64,000 nt of DNA, taken from positions 93,637,119 through 93,701,118 of the forward strand of contig CM057834.1 of assembly GCA_030068075.1 (NCBI GenBank), written 5' to 3'. The notes under the pieces are model-generated. The model was not told the DNA's origin, searched no databases, and saw only the letters and a list, made by a program, of their open reading frames with translations. Each line of letters begins with the position of its first letter. Position 1 is the stretch's first letter. Positions 43,991-55,239 of this stretch are shown here, piece by piece. The position numbers and the translations under genes are program-made. Origin of the DNA: Paguma larvata (taxonomy: Eukaryota > Chordata > Mammalia > Carnivora > Viverridae).

Positions 43991-46371
43991 TCATCAATAA
44001 AACACTTAACTGCTCATTTTATAAATATAACTTAAGCCTTTGGAGCCAATGCTGCTAAAAAAGCAATGAGAACCCAATTTGATGAAAGTGAACAAAAATA
44101 TTCAAATTTGATATATTGCCTTTGTAAGTATTAATAAAGAATCAAATATTATACAGTTCCCCACTCTTCAATGATTACAGAATAAGAAAGTACTATTACT
44201 GCTTTTCATGCATGCTACTTTTCTCTTTCCAACTATTGTATGAATCAGTAGCAAAAAAAAAAAAAAATGCCTTTCTGCAACTACCCCCTGTTTTATTCAA
44301 ATAACAGTAACTATTCATTTTGAAGGAAAGACCTGAAATAAATATCCCTTGTAGAACTTTAGCACTGGTACTAAAAATGGGCTTTTTAAAGATAGATGTA
44401 ACACCCATTTGAATAAAAAGCTATGTTTGGGACAGCATAGATTATAATTGAGAAAACGTGTACATAGCCCTTTAAGCGATCCCAATATTATAAAATGCCA
44501 GATCATTCTATGCGCTGAAGGAGTCTCAGTCTTGTGGGTGGAGAAAAAAAAAAAAGTGACAGTCTGACTGCAGTGATCTGGGAAAGATGACAATTACAGG
44601 TAAAGAGGAACTATTTCTGTGCTAAATAGGTTAATTTTTGGCAGAGAGGCTCTCTGATCTAGTTAAGTTAATGAGGCTTTTCCTGAATTAAACCAAGTTG
44701 GTGAGCTTTGCTAAAGCTTTGGAAGCTGTCAGAATTCTGCCAACAATAGACACTTGCAAATATTTGAAAAGGATAAGCATCTCTTGAATAATCAGGCACT
44801 GCTTTAAGAAATATTAAATGTCTAAATGAACAGAATGAAGGAATTGAATATATATTTTAATGGCTAGGCAAATTTTTTTAGAGTCTGATAAACTATTTTT
44901 CTCATTTTTTCCCATAAACCTTAACTCTGCTATGATTAAAGAGGAGTGTGAAGAAGAGAAAAATAAAAAAACTAGCAATCGATGTTACAAATCTATAAAA
45001 TCTAAGAAGAGAGTAGGAGCCACATTTAGTTGCTCGTGCCTCTGATACCCAATGTTTCTCTTTCCCAAATTTGTCTCCTTTTGAGGACATGCCCATAAAC
45101 CTGTGTTCACAGATCACTGTGCAGTAAAAGGTCAAGTACAAGCCCGTCTCTAAGCAAAACTGCATCAGTCTTAGCCTAGGGGCTCCCGTTTCAGCTTCTC
45201 TCCCCAAATTCCAGTAATGTACACCTTCCCATTTCTCACGAAGCAGCCCTCCCGCCCTTGCCACCAGCCACCCCTTTCTCCAGCCTAGCATCTCACTAGT
45301 ATGTGCTGGCCTATTTCTACACTTCATAAGTAACAGATTGTGTTCATATCGGTAAGAGACCAAAGGAAATAAGGCTCTGAAATAGCTAATTCCTTTCGCA
45401 TTCCGTTATTTTCATTAACTGTCTCAATGGTTCCTAGATTTGTGGATTTCATAGTTCGGAAAAATTTCAACAACAACAAAAATGGGAATATGTATGTGGG
45501 ACAGTAAGATGGAGCGACCACTTTGGTGTGGGATTCACAGGAAGAGAATATGGACACACACACGTGCATGTGCTGTAAGATCCAGTGTATTTGTCCAGGG
45601 GCACAGGTGTTAATGGATCTGAGGCGGCTACACGGAGCAGGAGTAGATGAGGCATGATTCAGTGTAGCTTTCCCTTTGGCCCTTGTCCCTGTATAGAACA
45701 TCTGCACTGAGCTATACCCCTATAGAACATCTGTATCCAACTCTATGGAGTGTCTCCTGGTACTTTCCAAGCTGGTAGAAACTTGTCAGGATTAAGAAAA
45801 AAGCCCAATACTTGCTTCACCATAAACCCTTGTGGAATTTTTATCACCATTCAAGAAGCAGTTACAGGAATCATCTATGCACTTCCACTACGGATATATC
45901 TACATCGAATGTACCGTTTTCTGGATTTTGAGCCAACTCAACGTGATGGAGTCCTGCCCACACAATGCAGAGGAGAAGAAAGCAAGAGAAGGTGCCTAAG
46001 TATCAGAACACCTCTCTCAGTCTTCTTCAGAAACACTGACTGCCTGTCCCCATTTTTTTTGTCAAGCAAAGAAATAAAAATGACGATAAAATATGAACGC
46101 TACCACCTCTTTGCACTGGTACTTTATTAACATATATTTTAATATTATTATAAAAAGTCATAATCTCAAAACAAAAGGAAGCTCTTATTTGGGTCTCTGA
46201 AGGCCAGAGAAAGCCATATTAGCGAATGGAAATGCTCCCTTGTTATATTTGCAACTCATTGAACTACATCAAAGGTATTTGTTAATTAAACTGATTAGTC
46301 TACAGCTTTGATCTTACATTGGGAATCTAGTTGCCTTCCCCGTTGCCTTTGCCTTGCAATATATTAATGTA
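43991..46371. other. unassigned stretch
   Basis: This long stretch has no recognised gene or repeat. It carries three of the longer unexplained open frames: 44902-45363 (-, 153 codons), 45324-45707 (-, 127 codons) and 45750-46130 (+, 126 codons). None has a domain or motif I recognise, and frames of this size occur by chance in 64 kb. Confidence 0.4.
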
Positions 46372-46384
46372 CACCAGGTGGCAG
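46372..46384 (+). promoter_or_regulatory. candidate CTCF core motif
   Basis: CACCAGGTGGCAG matches the core of the CTCF binding consensus (CCACCAGGTGGCAG) at all core positions; the base before it is A instead of C. It is not inside a repeat I recognise. A single motif match is only a candidate for binding. Confidence 0.45.
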
Positions 46385-47089
46385 TAAGGAAGCATACAAA
46401 GGCTAATGGCTTTCATCTGAAATGAAGATTCATGAATTTAAAAGAACCCTCTTATTAGGTCTCAAAATTCAATTAATTTGATTATTGAGAAAAGCTAATC
46501 ACTATGATAAAATCAAGTCTACAGAGCAAAACCCAAAGCACCTTAACCCTTCAAAATAAATGTTAAATTTTTTTCATTGAACTACATTTTGGTATATTTT
46601 TCTCTGATTTCTCTGTTCTCTCTTCAGTGTTTTTTATGTTCATTTTTTTTGTTTGTTTGTTTTTTTGTTTTTTTAATGTGTAATTTACCCAGAAGTTTAG
46701 GCTTTGTTATATCAAAAGCCAAATCACAACTTCTATCACCCTTTAGCCTGTCGCTATTTCCGTCTGCTTACTTGTATTCCCAGGTGCCTATGCTGTCTCA
46801 GCTCACCTTCCAGGACACTTACCTATGTGAAGGGATGCTGGTTATTCCTAACCCTCATGCACAGCCATCGGTTCTTTAAAATGACACATCTCCCAGCTGT
46901 TCACAATCCTACCCCACAGAGTGAGTTGTGTAACCGACAGAAAAGGATCGTGTATTTCTGGAGTTCCCTGTCTCGTGTGACATTTGCACATAGAGCAGCA
47001 CCAACAAGGGAGATTTGGGACTTTAAAGATGTTCTTGCTTAAGCTGCAGCAGATCATGGTTCTCAGCTATGGATTATGAACATGATGAA
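46385..47089. other. unassigned stretch
   Basis: A T-rich patch lies at 46633-46680. No gene or named repeat is recognised. Open frames of 100 and 112 codons (46577-46879, 46704-47042) have no known domain. Confidence 0.4.
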
Positions 47090-47420
47090 GGAGAAGATGA
47101 ATGTGGAGTTTAGTGTTGGCTCAGGCTGTAGGCTGGGTAGCTTAAACAACAGAAGTTTAAACTTCACACTTTTGGAGGCTGAAAGACTGATAGCAGACTG
47201 CCAGCATTTTTGGAGTCTGGTGAGAGCCCTCTTCTCGGCTGGCAGATGGCTACCTTCTCAAGCTCTGGTCTTTTCTTCTAACCCCGTCATGGGGCCCCTA
47301 CCTCTTGATCTCATCTAAACCTAATTACCCACTAGAGACCTCCAAATGCCATCACCTTGGAGGTTAGGATTTCAACATACGAATTTTGTTGAGGGGGAAG
47401 CACATTCAGTCCACAACAGC
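47090..47420 (-). mobile_element. MLT1-like (ERVL-MaLR) LTR, antisense
   Basis: GCTGGGTAGCTTAAACAACAG, CACTTTTGGAGGCTGAAAG, GGTTAGGATTTCAACATACGAATTTTG and ACATTCAGTCCACAACA follow antisense MLT1 from one end to the other. It is an old solo LTR with no coding sequence. Confidence 0.8.
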
Positions 47421-47550
47421 GAAGACTATAGAGGCATGGGATTAAAAGGGGATGTTGAATCAACAGTGTTTGCCATCACCCTGAACAGTTTCTGTCATTG
47501 GACTTCACTGGATACCCACGGAATGGTGAATTTGTGTTGGATCAATTAGT

Positions 47551-47704
47551 CTAATTGTTCTTAACCCTGTCTTGGAGAGATTGAAAATACTGATAATCAG
47601 TATGACCCTTTATATTCTGAATTAATAATTCTAGAATGAGGCCAGGAAACTGTTTGACTTCTCCAGGTGATTTTAAAGTCAAGTCAAGGTTGAGAACCAG
47701 TGAT
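47551..47704 (+). mobile_element. MER5A hAT-Charlie element, near complete
   Basis: It begins with TTGTTCTTAACCCTGTCTTG (consensus GTGGTTCTCAACCTTGGCTG). It ends with CCAGGTGATTTTAAAGTC and CAAGGTTGAGAACCAGTG (consensus CCAGGTGATTC...CAAGGTTGAGAACCACTG), so both terminal inverted repeats are visible over about 150 bp. It is non-autonomous and non-coding. A younger L1 inserted beside its right end. Confidence 0.8.
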
Positions 47705-47706
47705 TT

Positions 47707-48365
47707 GGTGCAGCCACTCTGGAAAACGGTGTGGAGGTTCCTCAAAAAAATGAAAATAGAGCTACCCTATGATCCAGCAATAGCCCTGCTAGGAATCTAC
47801 CCAAGAGACACAGGAATGCTGATGCATAGGGGCACGTGTACCCCAATGTTCATAGCAGCACTTTCGACAATAGCCAAATCATGGAAAGAGACCAAGTGCC
47901 CATCAACTGACGAATGGATAAAGAAGTTATGGTACTTATATACAATGGACTACTACGTGGCAATGAGAAAAAATGAAATCTGGCCATGTGTAGCCAGATG
48001 GATGGAACTGGAGGGTATTATGTTAAGTGAAATAAGTCAGTCAGAAAAAGACAGATACCATATGTTTCCACGAATAGGTGGAATTTGTGAGACTAAGCAA
48101 AAACCAGGGGGAGGGGAAGAGGGGAAAGGAAAAAAAGACACAGAGAGGGAGGGAGTTAAAACATAAGAGACTCTCAAAGACTAAGAAAAAACTGAGGGTA
48201 AGGAGGATGAGGGAGGGGGGAGAGGGGGTGATGGGCATTAAAAAGGGCACATGTTGGGATGAACACTGGGTGTTATATGTAAACCAATTTGAAAATAAAC
48301 TATTATAAAATTAAAAAATATATATATAAATAAAAACTATTATATTTTAATACAAAAAAAAAAAA
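47707..48365 (+). mobile_element. fairly young 5'-truncated L1, sense, ORF2 tail intact
   Basis: A perfect 15-bp target duplication (GAGAACCAGTGATTT, 47692-47706 and 48366-48380) defines the insertion. The frame from the left edge to the stop near 48166 is unbroken and encodes the ORF2 C-terminal end: [17 protein letters not shown], the [19 protein letters not shown] block and SEISQSEKDRYHMFPR. The 3' UTR has a G-rich polypurine segment (48106-48236), then ACACTGGGTGTTATATG and an A-rich tail. It is far too short to be active. Confidence 0.96.
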
Positions 48366-48380
48366 GAGAACCAGTGATTT

Positions 48381-48989
48381 AACCAAGATATGAAGGGATA
48401 TCCCCTGCCTTGAAGTACCTCTTGCTTAATCACAGTAAAAGTTAGAATACAATCTGTATGTGGTTCAGCAAGAAAATGAGGAAAGGTATCCAATTTCTTT
48501 TCTATTGGCTTATTTTTTGTTAAATAAACTTTTTTTAATGTGTGAATTATTTATGAAATTGCAATAGGAATCTATGCTGTTTCTTTAGAGTCGTCAGAGA
48601 ATCTTAGGAAACCTATATTTCTTCAAAGAATTTATCTGTAAATTTGATTATACACACATAGGGAAAACACACAAATTATGCAAAAGAAATTCCATATTTA
48701 TGGCAAACCATAAATATCACGAACATCAGTGATTTTTGAATTGGAGTATGGTCTGGTAGAGTTTAACAAAATCAATTTAGGGTTGCAACCAGAAATTTTT
48801 TTGAAGGAAAAAATATAGGATATAACAGGACAGATTGGGAGGGAAAATACCAGTGTCCGCCATATGCAATACGAGTTAAGTGTTAGCAGTGTGGAGGTTT
48901 TGTGCAACTTCTTTGCCAGGTAAAGCCTCTTTTTTAAAGGGAGTGGTCATCGAAATGTTTGAAAGCCATAATACGAGTCAGTTCTTGGC
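48381..48989. other. unassigned stretch
   Basis: No gene or named repeat is recognised. Confidence 0.4.
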
Positions 48990-49090
48990 TTTACATTGGA
49001 AACAATGGATCTTAGAGAAGCTTAGAAAATTGCTTGCATTTACACAGCTAGTTTGTGGAAAAGACTGGCTCGAAACCAGGTTTCCTGAGT
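48990..49090 (-). mobile_element. MIR fragment, antisense
   Basis: GAGAAGCTTAGAAAATTGCTTGC, ACACAGCTAGTTTGTGG and CTGGCTCGAAACCAGGTTTCCTGA follow antisense MIR (GAGGTTAAGTGACTTGCCC, ACACAGCTAGTAAGTGG, GATTCGAACCCAGG). Confidence 0.7.
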
Positions 49091-49181
49091 CATTTCTTTT
49101 TTTATTTCCTTTCAGAGAGTATCAGGCCATGTGAAACAGGGTCTCTGGAAAACATGGGGAGTTGGGTGAGTGGAGGACCTG

Positions 49182-49955
49182 AGGTATGTTTGCACACGTC
49201 TGGTATTTTTGCCGTAAGTATCTTTGATGTAGACATCTTTGCTAGAAGCATTTTTGCCATAAACATTTTCACAGCAGAACTAGTTGGCTGTAAGGCAATT
49301 TTGCCATAAAAGATAAAATAACTGGTTTACAGTTGATTTCATTTCTTCATTGACAAATTTCCCATTTTTATATTATGTAAAACTTAGCAAGCCCTCGTAA
49401 TCGTCCATACAGTGATGAGTAAGCGTGTTGATCTTAAAATAGCACATGATAACAACCATGTAGATCGACTTGTTGGAAATTATGGTGATAAAACTCACTG
49501 TAAGTGTGAAATAAGAGAGTGTAAAGCCAGCTTGCATACTAGACTCTACTAGAAAGCAATAATATATCAGTTACAATGAACAAACTCAGTTACAAATGCA
49601 TTACAGGGCTAGCATTTCTTCGACATTTCCCATGGAACTTTGGAACGGCTATGAGTGGATACGTGACAATATGCCAAGAATGAACAACAGCATAGAAGGC
49701 TTTCACAACACACTACAAAAACTCCGTCACAAAAATGAATCCTAGTATTTGGAAAACTGATACCTCTCTTAATGAAGGAAGAAAAAGAGAAGTAATTTTA
49801 TTAATTTATGTTTCATTGTGCCCTTTTTAGAGCCCCTCTTTTGTTCTTCCTTATTTTTTATCTTTTCTGGCAAATTTGCCTTAGGGTCATCAGTTATGTG
49901 GTGAAAAGGTTTGTGGCAGAAATGTTTGTGGCAAAATGTTACGCTGAAACTACCC
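49182..49955 (+). mobile_element. fossil MULE (MuDR-type, Ricksha-like) DNA transposon with transposase remnants
   Basis: Long diverged terminal inverted repeats are visible. TAAGGCAATTTTGCCATAAAAGATAAA (49291-49317) is mirrored at 49857-49883, and both ends repeat TTTTGCC words outwards. Between them, one frame at about 49403-49552 reads a FLYWCH-like zinc-finger segment with the pattern GDKTHCKC...ECKASLHT. Another at about 49628-49743 reads ELWNGYEW...MPRMNNSIEGFHNTLQ, which fits the C-terminal end of MULE transposases (W...PRTNN..EGWHN). Stops and frame breaks show that it is dead. Possible 9-bp duplication at 49173-49181 and 49956-49964 matches at 6 of 9. The name Ricksha-like is from memory. 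Confidence 0.75.
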
Positions 49956-49964
49956 GAGGATCGC

Positions 49965-50439
49965 GTTGGGAGTGGGGGCAGTGTTTGTACTTTGGTATCT
50001 AAGAAGAAGAAAATAAATAGGATTCTTTTGCAGGTCATATTAAGCAAAAGACTTCAAGTATGAGGAGGTTAAACCATAGAAAAGATAGAATTCACATCTA
50101 TAATTCAAAAGGAACATATAAACCTTGCAGCTTGTTGCAGTCCTTTGACCATTTTCCATACCATTTTTTGGGTCTTCTTTCATTCCGTTTTACTCTTCTG
50201 TCAGAATCATAATTCATCTGTATTAAATAGAAATCATTGTTTTGGGAAAATGATATGGATTGAAGAAAAGGATGGATCAGGATAGGGAGAGAGCAGAGCT
50301 AGAAAAAACAGATATGGGCTGTTAGGATCCAGTAAATAAATAGGTGATGAAGTCTAAATTAAGTCAGTGGCAATGGGAAGGAGGGGAGAGAGAATCCGTG
50401 AGACCATTTTGATACACAATAGACTAGATGTAGGAAAAG
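49965..50439. other. unassigned stretch
   Basis: No gene or named repeat is recognised. Confidence 0.4.
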
Positions 50440-51175
50440 GCAGACTACAGGGTGATGTTTCTTAAAAATAAATGTCCTCACTTACATCATAATCACTTGG
50501 GATCATTGTTGAAATTCATATTCTTTTATTTAAAAAAATTAATTGTGGTAAAATACAAAAGACATAAATTTTACCGTCTTAATCATGTCTAAGTGTGATG
50601 TTTAGGAGGGCTGTAAATATACGTGGTGTTGTGCAATCTACAGAACTTTCTCAGTTTCTGAAAATGAAACTCTCTACCCAGTTAACAATTTCTGCATCTA
50701 CCTTCCCCAGCAACCACCATCCTTTTTCCGTCCCTATGAATCTGACTAGTCTAGATACCTAAGAGAAGTGGAATAATATAGTGGTTGTCATTTCGTGAAT
50801 GGCTCATTTCTCTCAGCCTAATGTCCTTAAGTTTCATCCATGTTGTGTATAAGTTTGCCTGTTTTTAAGGCTGAAAATATCTTATTGTATGTACATACTG
50901 CATTTTGTTTATCCATGAATTTATGGATGGAAATTTGAGTTGCTTCCACATTTGACTGTTGTGACTAACACTCCTTTGAACAGAAGTATACAAATATCTC
51001 TTCAAGATCCTGCTTTCACTTCTTTGGGATATACAGCCTGAAATGGAATCACTGGATTGGACGATGATTCATATTCTTGGTTTATACTCTGGCTGTGCTA
51101 AAATAAGAGAGCTTTAAGAATTTGGCTAAACGATTCTTATGTTCTGTAAAGCTTGAGAAGGACTGGAGTCGATAT
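50440..51175 (+). mobile_element. MER5-like hAT element split by an L1
   Basis: The left part has TTACATCATAATCACTTGGGATCATTG (consensus CATTAGAATCACCTGGGGAGC). The right part resumes after the L1 and ends AAAGCTTGAGAAGGACTGGA (consensus GGTTGAGAACCACTG). The two halves are separated by an L1 with its own duplication. Confidence 0.6.
50526..51066 (-). mobile_element. L1 3' UTR fragment, antisense, inside a hAT element
   Basis: The + strand reads antisense L1: TAAAATACAAAAGACATAAATTTTACC, CAGCAACCACCATCCTTTTTCC, AAGTTTCATCCATGTTGTG, CACTTCTTTGGGATATAC. A 12-bp duplication, ATTCATATTCTT, flanks it at 50514-50525 and 51067-51078. The 5' end is truncated. Confidence 0.85.
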
Positions 51176-51359
51176 GAGAAACTTCAGGTGTCACTAATAA
51201 CTGAATCATTTCTATCCTAATATTGTTATCCTGTCTGTTAGTGAGGCATGATTTCAAAAGATTGTGGGAGTAGAGGTAATAGTACATTTGGAACATAGTC
51301 GTGATGGATCCGGGAAATAGATTTCCTTCCTACTTAAGAGAAGCCCCAAATTGCCTCCT

Positions 51360-51470
51360 GTCTCTTTAATTGCTTTATTCATTTAATCATTTGACATTGA
51401 ATGTTTCCTATGCCTGGTACTCTGCTAAGCTCTGTGAATGCAAAGGTGAATGGAAGATTATATTAGACAC
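51360..51470 (-). mobile_element. L2 3'-end fragment, antisense
   Basis: TTCATTTAATCATTTGACATTGAATG, TATGCCTGGTACTCTGCTAAGCTCTGTG and GCAAAGGTGAATGG follow antisense L2 3' sequence (TTCATTCAACAAATATTTATTGAG, ATGTGCCAGGCACTGTGCTAGG). Confidence 0.55.
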
Positions 51471-51474
51471 ATAA

Positions 51475-51715
51475 GTCAATTGGCTGTCATACCCAACTTC
51501 TCTGTTAGTGCAGTGGTCTCTCCATCGGTCCTTGGAAGCTGCAAGCTCTGTGACATATGCTCATTTCCCCAAGCCACAACTGAATGGACCAGGACTAGAC
51601 ACCTGCCCCAGGGCCAGTCAACCAATTGACCAGATGCCCTCCCTCCAGAATTTGAAGAAGGAGACATAATGGCTATAGTCAGTAAATTGCTGTGTATGAT
51701 CTATGAGTTATAACT
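51475..51715. other. unassigned stretch
   Basis: No gene or repeat is recognised. Confidence 0.4.
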
Positions 51716-52700
51716 TTGTATCCCAGTGAGAGCATTTTTCCAGCTAAGTCTTTAAGACCTTGGTTTATAAGTCACTTCCTAACGAGGAGTTTTCTGACCT
51801 CCCAGACTGTGAGATATTTCCTTTTCTGGCATTTCGCATTTTCTAAGTTGAAGTGTATTTTGGCAAGCCTTAGATTTCAACATTTACTAATAGTGTTCTT
51901 TCATTTGTCTACCTGCAGAGAGAGGAATTGTGTCTGATTCCAAACTGTGTTTCTCGTATTTATTAACAAATCCTGACTCCCTACCATCAAAACCTAAAGA
52001 AGTCCATCCAACTATCTCCATCTCTACTGTTGCCATCCGAGTTCATTTTGCCACCATGTCTCACCCGAGCCACCCAGCAGGCTACTAACTGGTTTCCCTC
52101 CATCTGCTCTTTTCCCTGCAAAATTACAGCCAAAGCAATGTTTAACAAACAGGAACAAGATTTTGTCACATCAACACTTAAAGCTCTCTGGTGGTTTCTT
52201 AAGGCTCTTGGAATAAACTCCAGAATCCTTTCTTTGATGAACGTGTTCTGGCCCTCCAATTTTTCTAACCTTAAATTACTCCATTTGCCCAGGTGTTCAC
52301 CATTCCCCAGACACAAGAAATCGCACTCAGGTCCTGGGCCCTACCTAGCTCGTTTCCACCATAAGACTTTTTTGGTTTTCATTCCTTCTCAAGATGGTTT
52401 TTGGTTTCCTTCTTCCCCTTCTTGTCATTTACTTTTAAGGTGGCCTTCCTAGAGACCCCTTCCCTGAGTACCCCATCTAAAAATCACCCAGGCACAGTTA
52501 CACATAATCATGACTACGTTAACTTTCTCCCTGTTTTTACACTATTTGTTACTATTCTTGTTTCTTTAATGTTTTTAGTGTTAGTCTCAGCCCACCAGAA
52601 AGTAAACCTCATAAGAATAGGACTTCGAATCACTTTAGTATCCCTGGAGTCTAGAACATTCCTCTGGGGGCATGATGGGATCTCAGTAAATACTTAGAAA
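51716..52700 (+). mobile_element. L2 fossil, sense
   Basis: CTAACTGGTTTCCCTCCATCTGCTC, CCAAAGCAATGTTTAACAAACAG, TTCTTAAGGCTCTTGGAATAAACTCC, GGTGGCCTTCCTAGAGACCCC and the terminal TCTCAGTAAATACTT follow L2 in order. The first 230 bp (51716-51950) may be a separate L2 piece. Open frames of 140 and 109 codons cross it on opposite strands and have no intact protein features. Confidence 0.6.
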
Positions 52701-52832
52701 GGAAACACATTGTTTCATGAAGATGTAAGAAGTCTAACCTGAAACTCCTCCACTGGCTGCAGATTGGAAAGTTTACCCAGATGTGTCTACCCTAACTGAA
52801 GAGAGAATCTCACCAGGATGACATTTCATTCT

Positions 52833-53055
52833 CTCTCTTTTTTTTAGTACCCTATTTTTTTAATGTTTATTTATTTATTTTGAGAGAGTGTGTGCATGTG
52901 GGAACGGCAGAGAGAGAGAGAATCCCAAGAAGGCTCCACACTGTCACACAGGATAGAGCCCAATGCAGGGGTTGATACCACAAACCATGAGATCATGACC
53001 TGACCAAAATCAAGAGTCGGACGGTTAACTGACTGAGCCACCCAGGTGCCCCAAA
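52833..53055 (-). mobile_element. carnivore SINE, antisense
   Basis: This is a full - strand copy ending GAGCCACCCAGGTGCCCC, flanked by ATTTCATTCT (52823-52832 and 53056-53065). It lies just right of the L2 fossil. Confidence 0.94.
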
Positions 53056-53065
53056 ATTTCATTCT

Positions 53066-55239
53066 TTATCACTAAGAGTGTACAATCTCCAGTCTTTTCT
53101 GACATCAGGTGTGCCAGAGAAGAAGCAACATTTTTGCTATTACATATGTCAGCCAGGATAGGAGCAGCTCCAGACAGAGGAACTCTAGAGTTGAGATCTT
53201 GTCCTCCACTGATCTCCTTGGAGGGAAGGATGAATCACTTAACCTTGGGGCACTCAAGCTCTGCCTTCAGGTTAATCATACTGACCTTTCTGGCAGGGAT
53301 CATGCAGTTAACTAATCAACGTCTATAAAGCATTTGGATAATGAAGAAGGCAACAAAATAATGACGATAATAATCTGTCTTTTGCCGACACATGGTGTGA
53401 GCAAAGAAAACAAAGCAAAAGAAATGTTTATGCTACAGAAGCTTTTATGGTTATGGGTAATTATCTTACAATCTTGACGTTGTCCAGCCTATCTTTTATT
53501 CTATGGGATTTAGACCCTCAAATTGTTGCTTTCTTTCAAGCAGCTATCCTAATATTATTTTCAAGAAAACCTGTTCTGCCAGGTTGGAGTAATTTTCTGC
53601 TTTTCACTTGCCTGCAAGTGGCAAATTGTCACCTTTTTATTGCAGTGCTCTTCTGTGTCAGAGAAGACATAAAACGTGCACTTAAAATTACTATAGACTG
53701 AAGCCATCCAAGTGGGTGTTCCATTCAGATTTAATTTGATGAAAATGACTGGGCATATTGGCCCTGTGTCTGTATTTCTAAAGGAGAAGCCGATTCACGA
53801 GATGCCTGATTCCCTTCTCCCATCCTCAATGGTTACACTAAGCTGTAGAAAGGCAAAAATTTTAACCATTTGCTCTCTCATAGGGCTGCCTTGAGGATAA
53901 ACATTGAAGAAATGGATTTAGTGTGGTTTGACCAGCATTTTCCTTTACTTAAGTATCCTTGCCTGCTATTTTCTTTATATTCCTATGTTCTGTTACTCAA
54001 GTATCAAAGGGAAAAGTGCTGCATAGAGTCAAGTTAAAAGGATCCATGTTTCACATGGGTACCCTTCCATAAATGGTGCTTAGAGGTAACTGTGAGGATA
54101 AAGTAACATGTAACCCAAAGGGACAGATTACTAATGGAGCATCTATGAAAAGGTTTGTGTTTTAATCAGAGAAGTTCCAGCTGTCTTGTGCATCATGTCA
54201 TATAATACTGCCTTATCTTACCAACATTTTGATGGTTGAAACCGGCCTTGGTTCAAGTTCAATTATTAGTCCAAGGTTGCATTCAAGACCATAACTTTCT
54301 CTTTGATAATGCTATTTTTATATCACCAGGAAGCTTAACTTGATCAGAGGCAAGAAAGAATGCTCCCTTAGATAGTACATACTGCTAGATTTCCTTTGCC
54401 CTTTGTTTTTAGGACAGTTGTAAATTATGAAGAGTTACTGTTGGAACAAAGTTAGATTGAACAGAAAGAATACTAAGAGAGTAAGACCTACAATGACATG
54501 ATGGGAGGAAAAATCAAATTTCGAATATTCCCAATTTGAAAAGACACTTGAAACTCTTGCTAGCTTCACAGAAGCTATAGCTAAGAAACAATTTTCTCTG
54601 AGGTGTTTTGTGTCCTTTAAAACATCCAGAAAGTCATGTAACTTTGTGCTTCTATTCAAAATGCTGAGAAGATGAAGTTTTGCCCATATGAAACTATAAG
54701 CTGGTCAGAATATCATTGTGTTACAGAAATTCTCAGATGCTGTTACTCACGGAGGAGCAAAATATCCTTTTAATGAATCAAAAGTATCAGAGACGTGTTC
54801 ATCACAGCTGTTTCATATCTTTGATCATGCTGTGTCCAGGTTCCCTTTCATAATTAGAAGTACAAAAAAGAAAACCCAGCCTTCCCAAATTGCAGGAAAT
54901 GCTTCATATAACAATAAAGGGCTGCTCCCGTATATTCTCAGTCGACAGACAATAAAAGAGAAAATTGGTCTACTAAAAAATGATGGTAGGGCTTAGGAGA
55001 CAGGAATGGTGGTGGTAGATTTGTTAAACAGTTATTTTGGCTCTAATCTTTCTAGAGGACAAAAGGGATGGAGAGAATTTTTTTTTCCTTCTTCTTCCCA
55101 AAGACCCCATGTTGTGAAAAATGGTATCTATCAAAAACAGAACAAAACACAAATCTTGTATAAATAATTGTGGATATTCATGTAAGAAAAACAAGTAGGC
55201 AGTTAGAATCCAAAATTAGGTCAAGAGAGCTTCAACAAC
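53066..55239. other. unassigned stretch
   Basis: More than 2 kb without a recognised gene or repeat. Open frames reach 92 codons (54718-54996) and show no known domain. Confidence 0.45.

Noticed and set aside
47636..48166. 176-codon open frame as a possible gene
   Set aside because: The first part is MER5A host sequence and the rest is the L1 ORF2 tail; the target duplication shows it is an insertion by-product.
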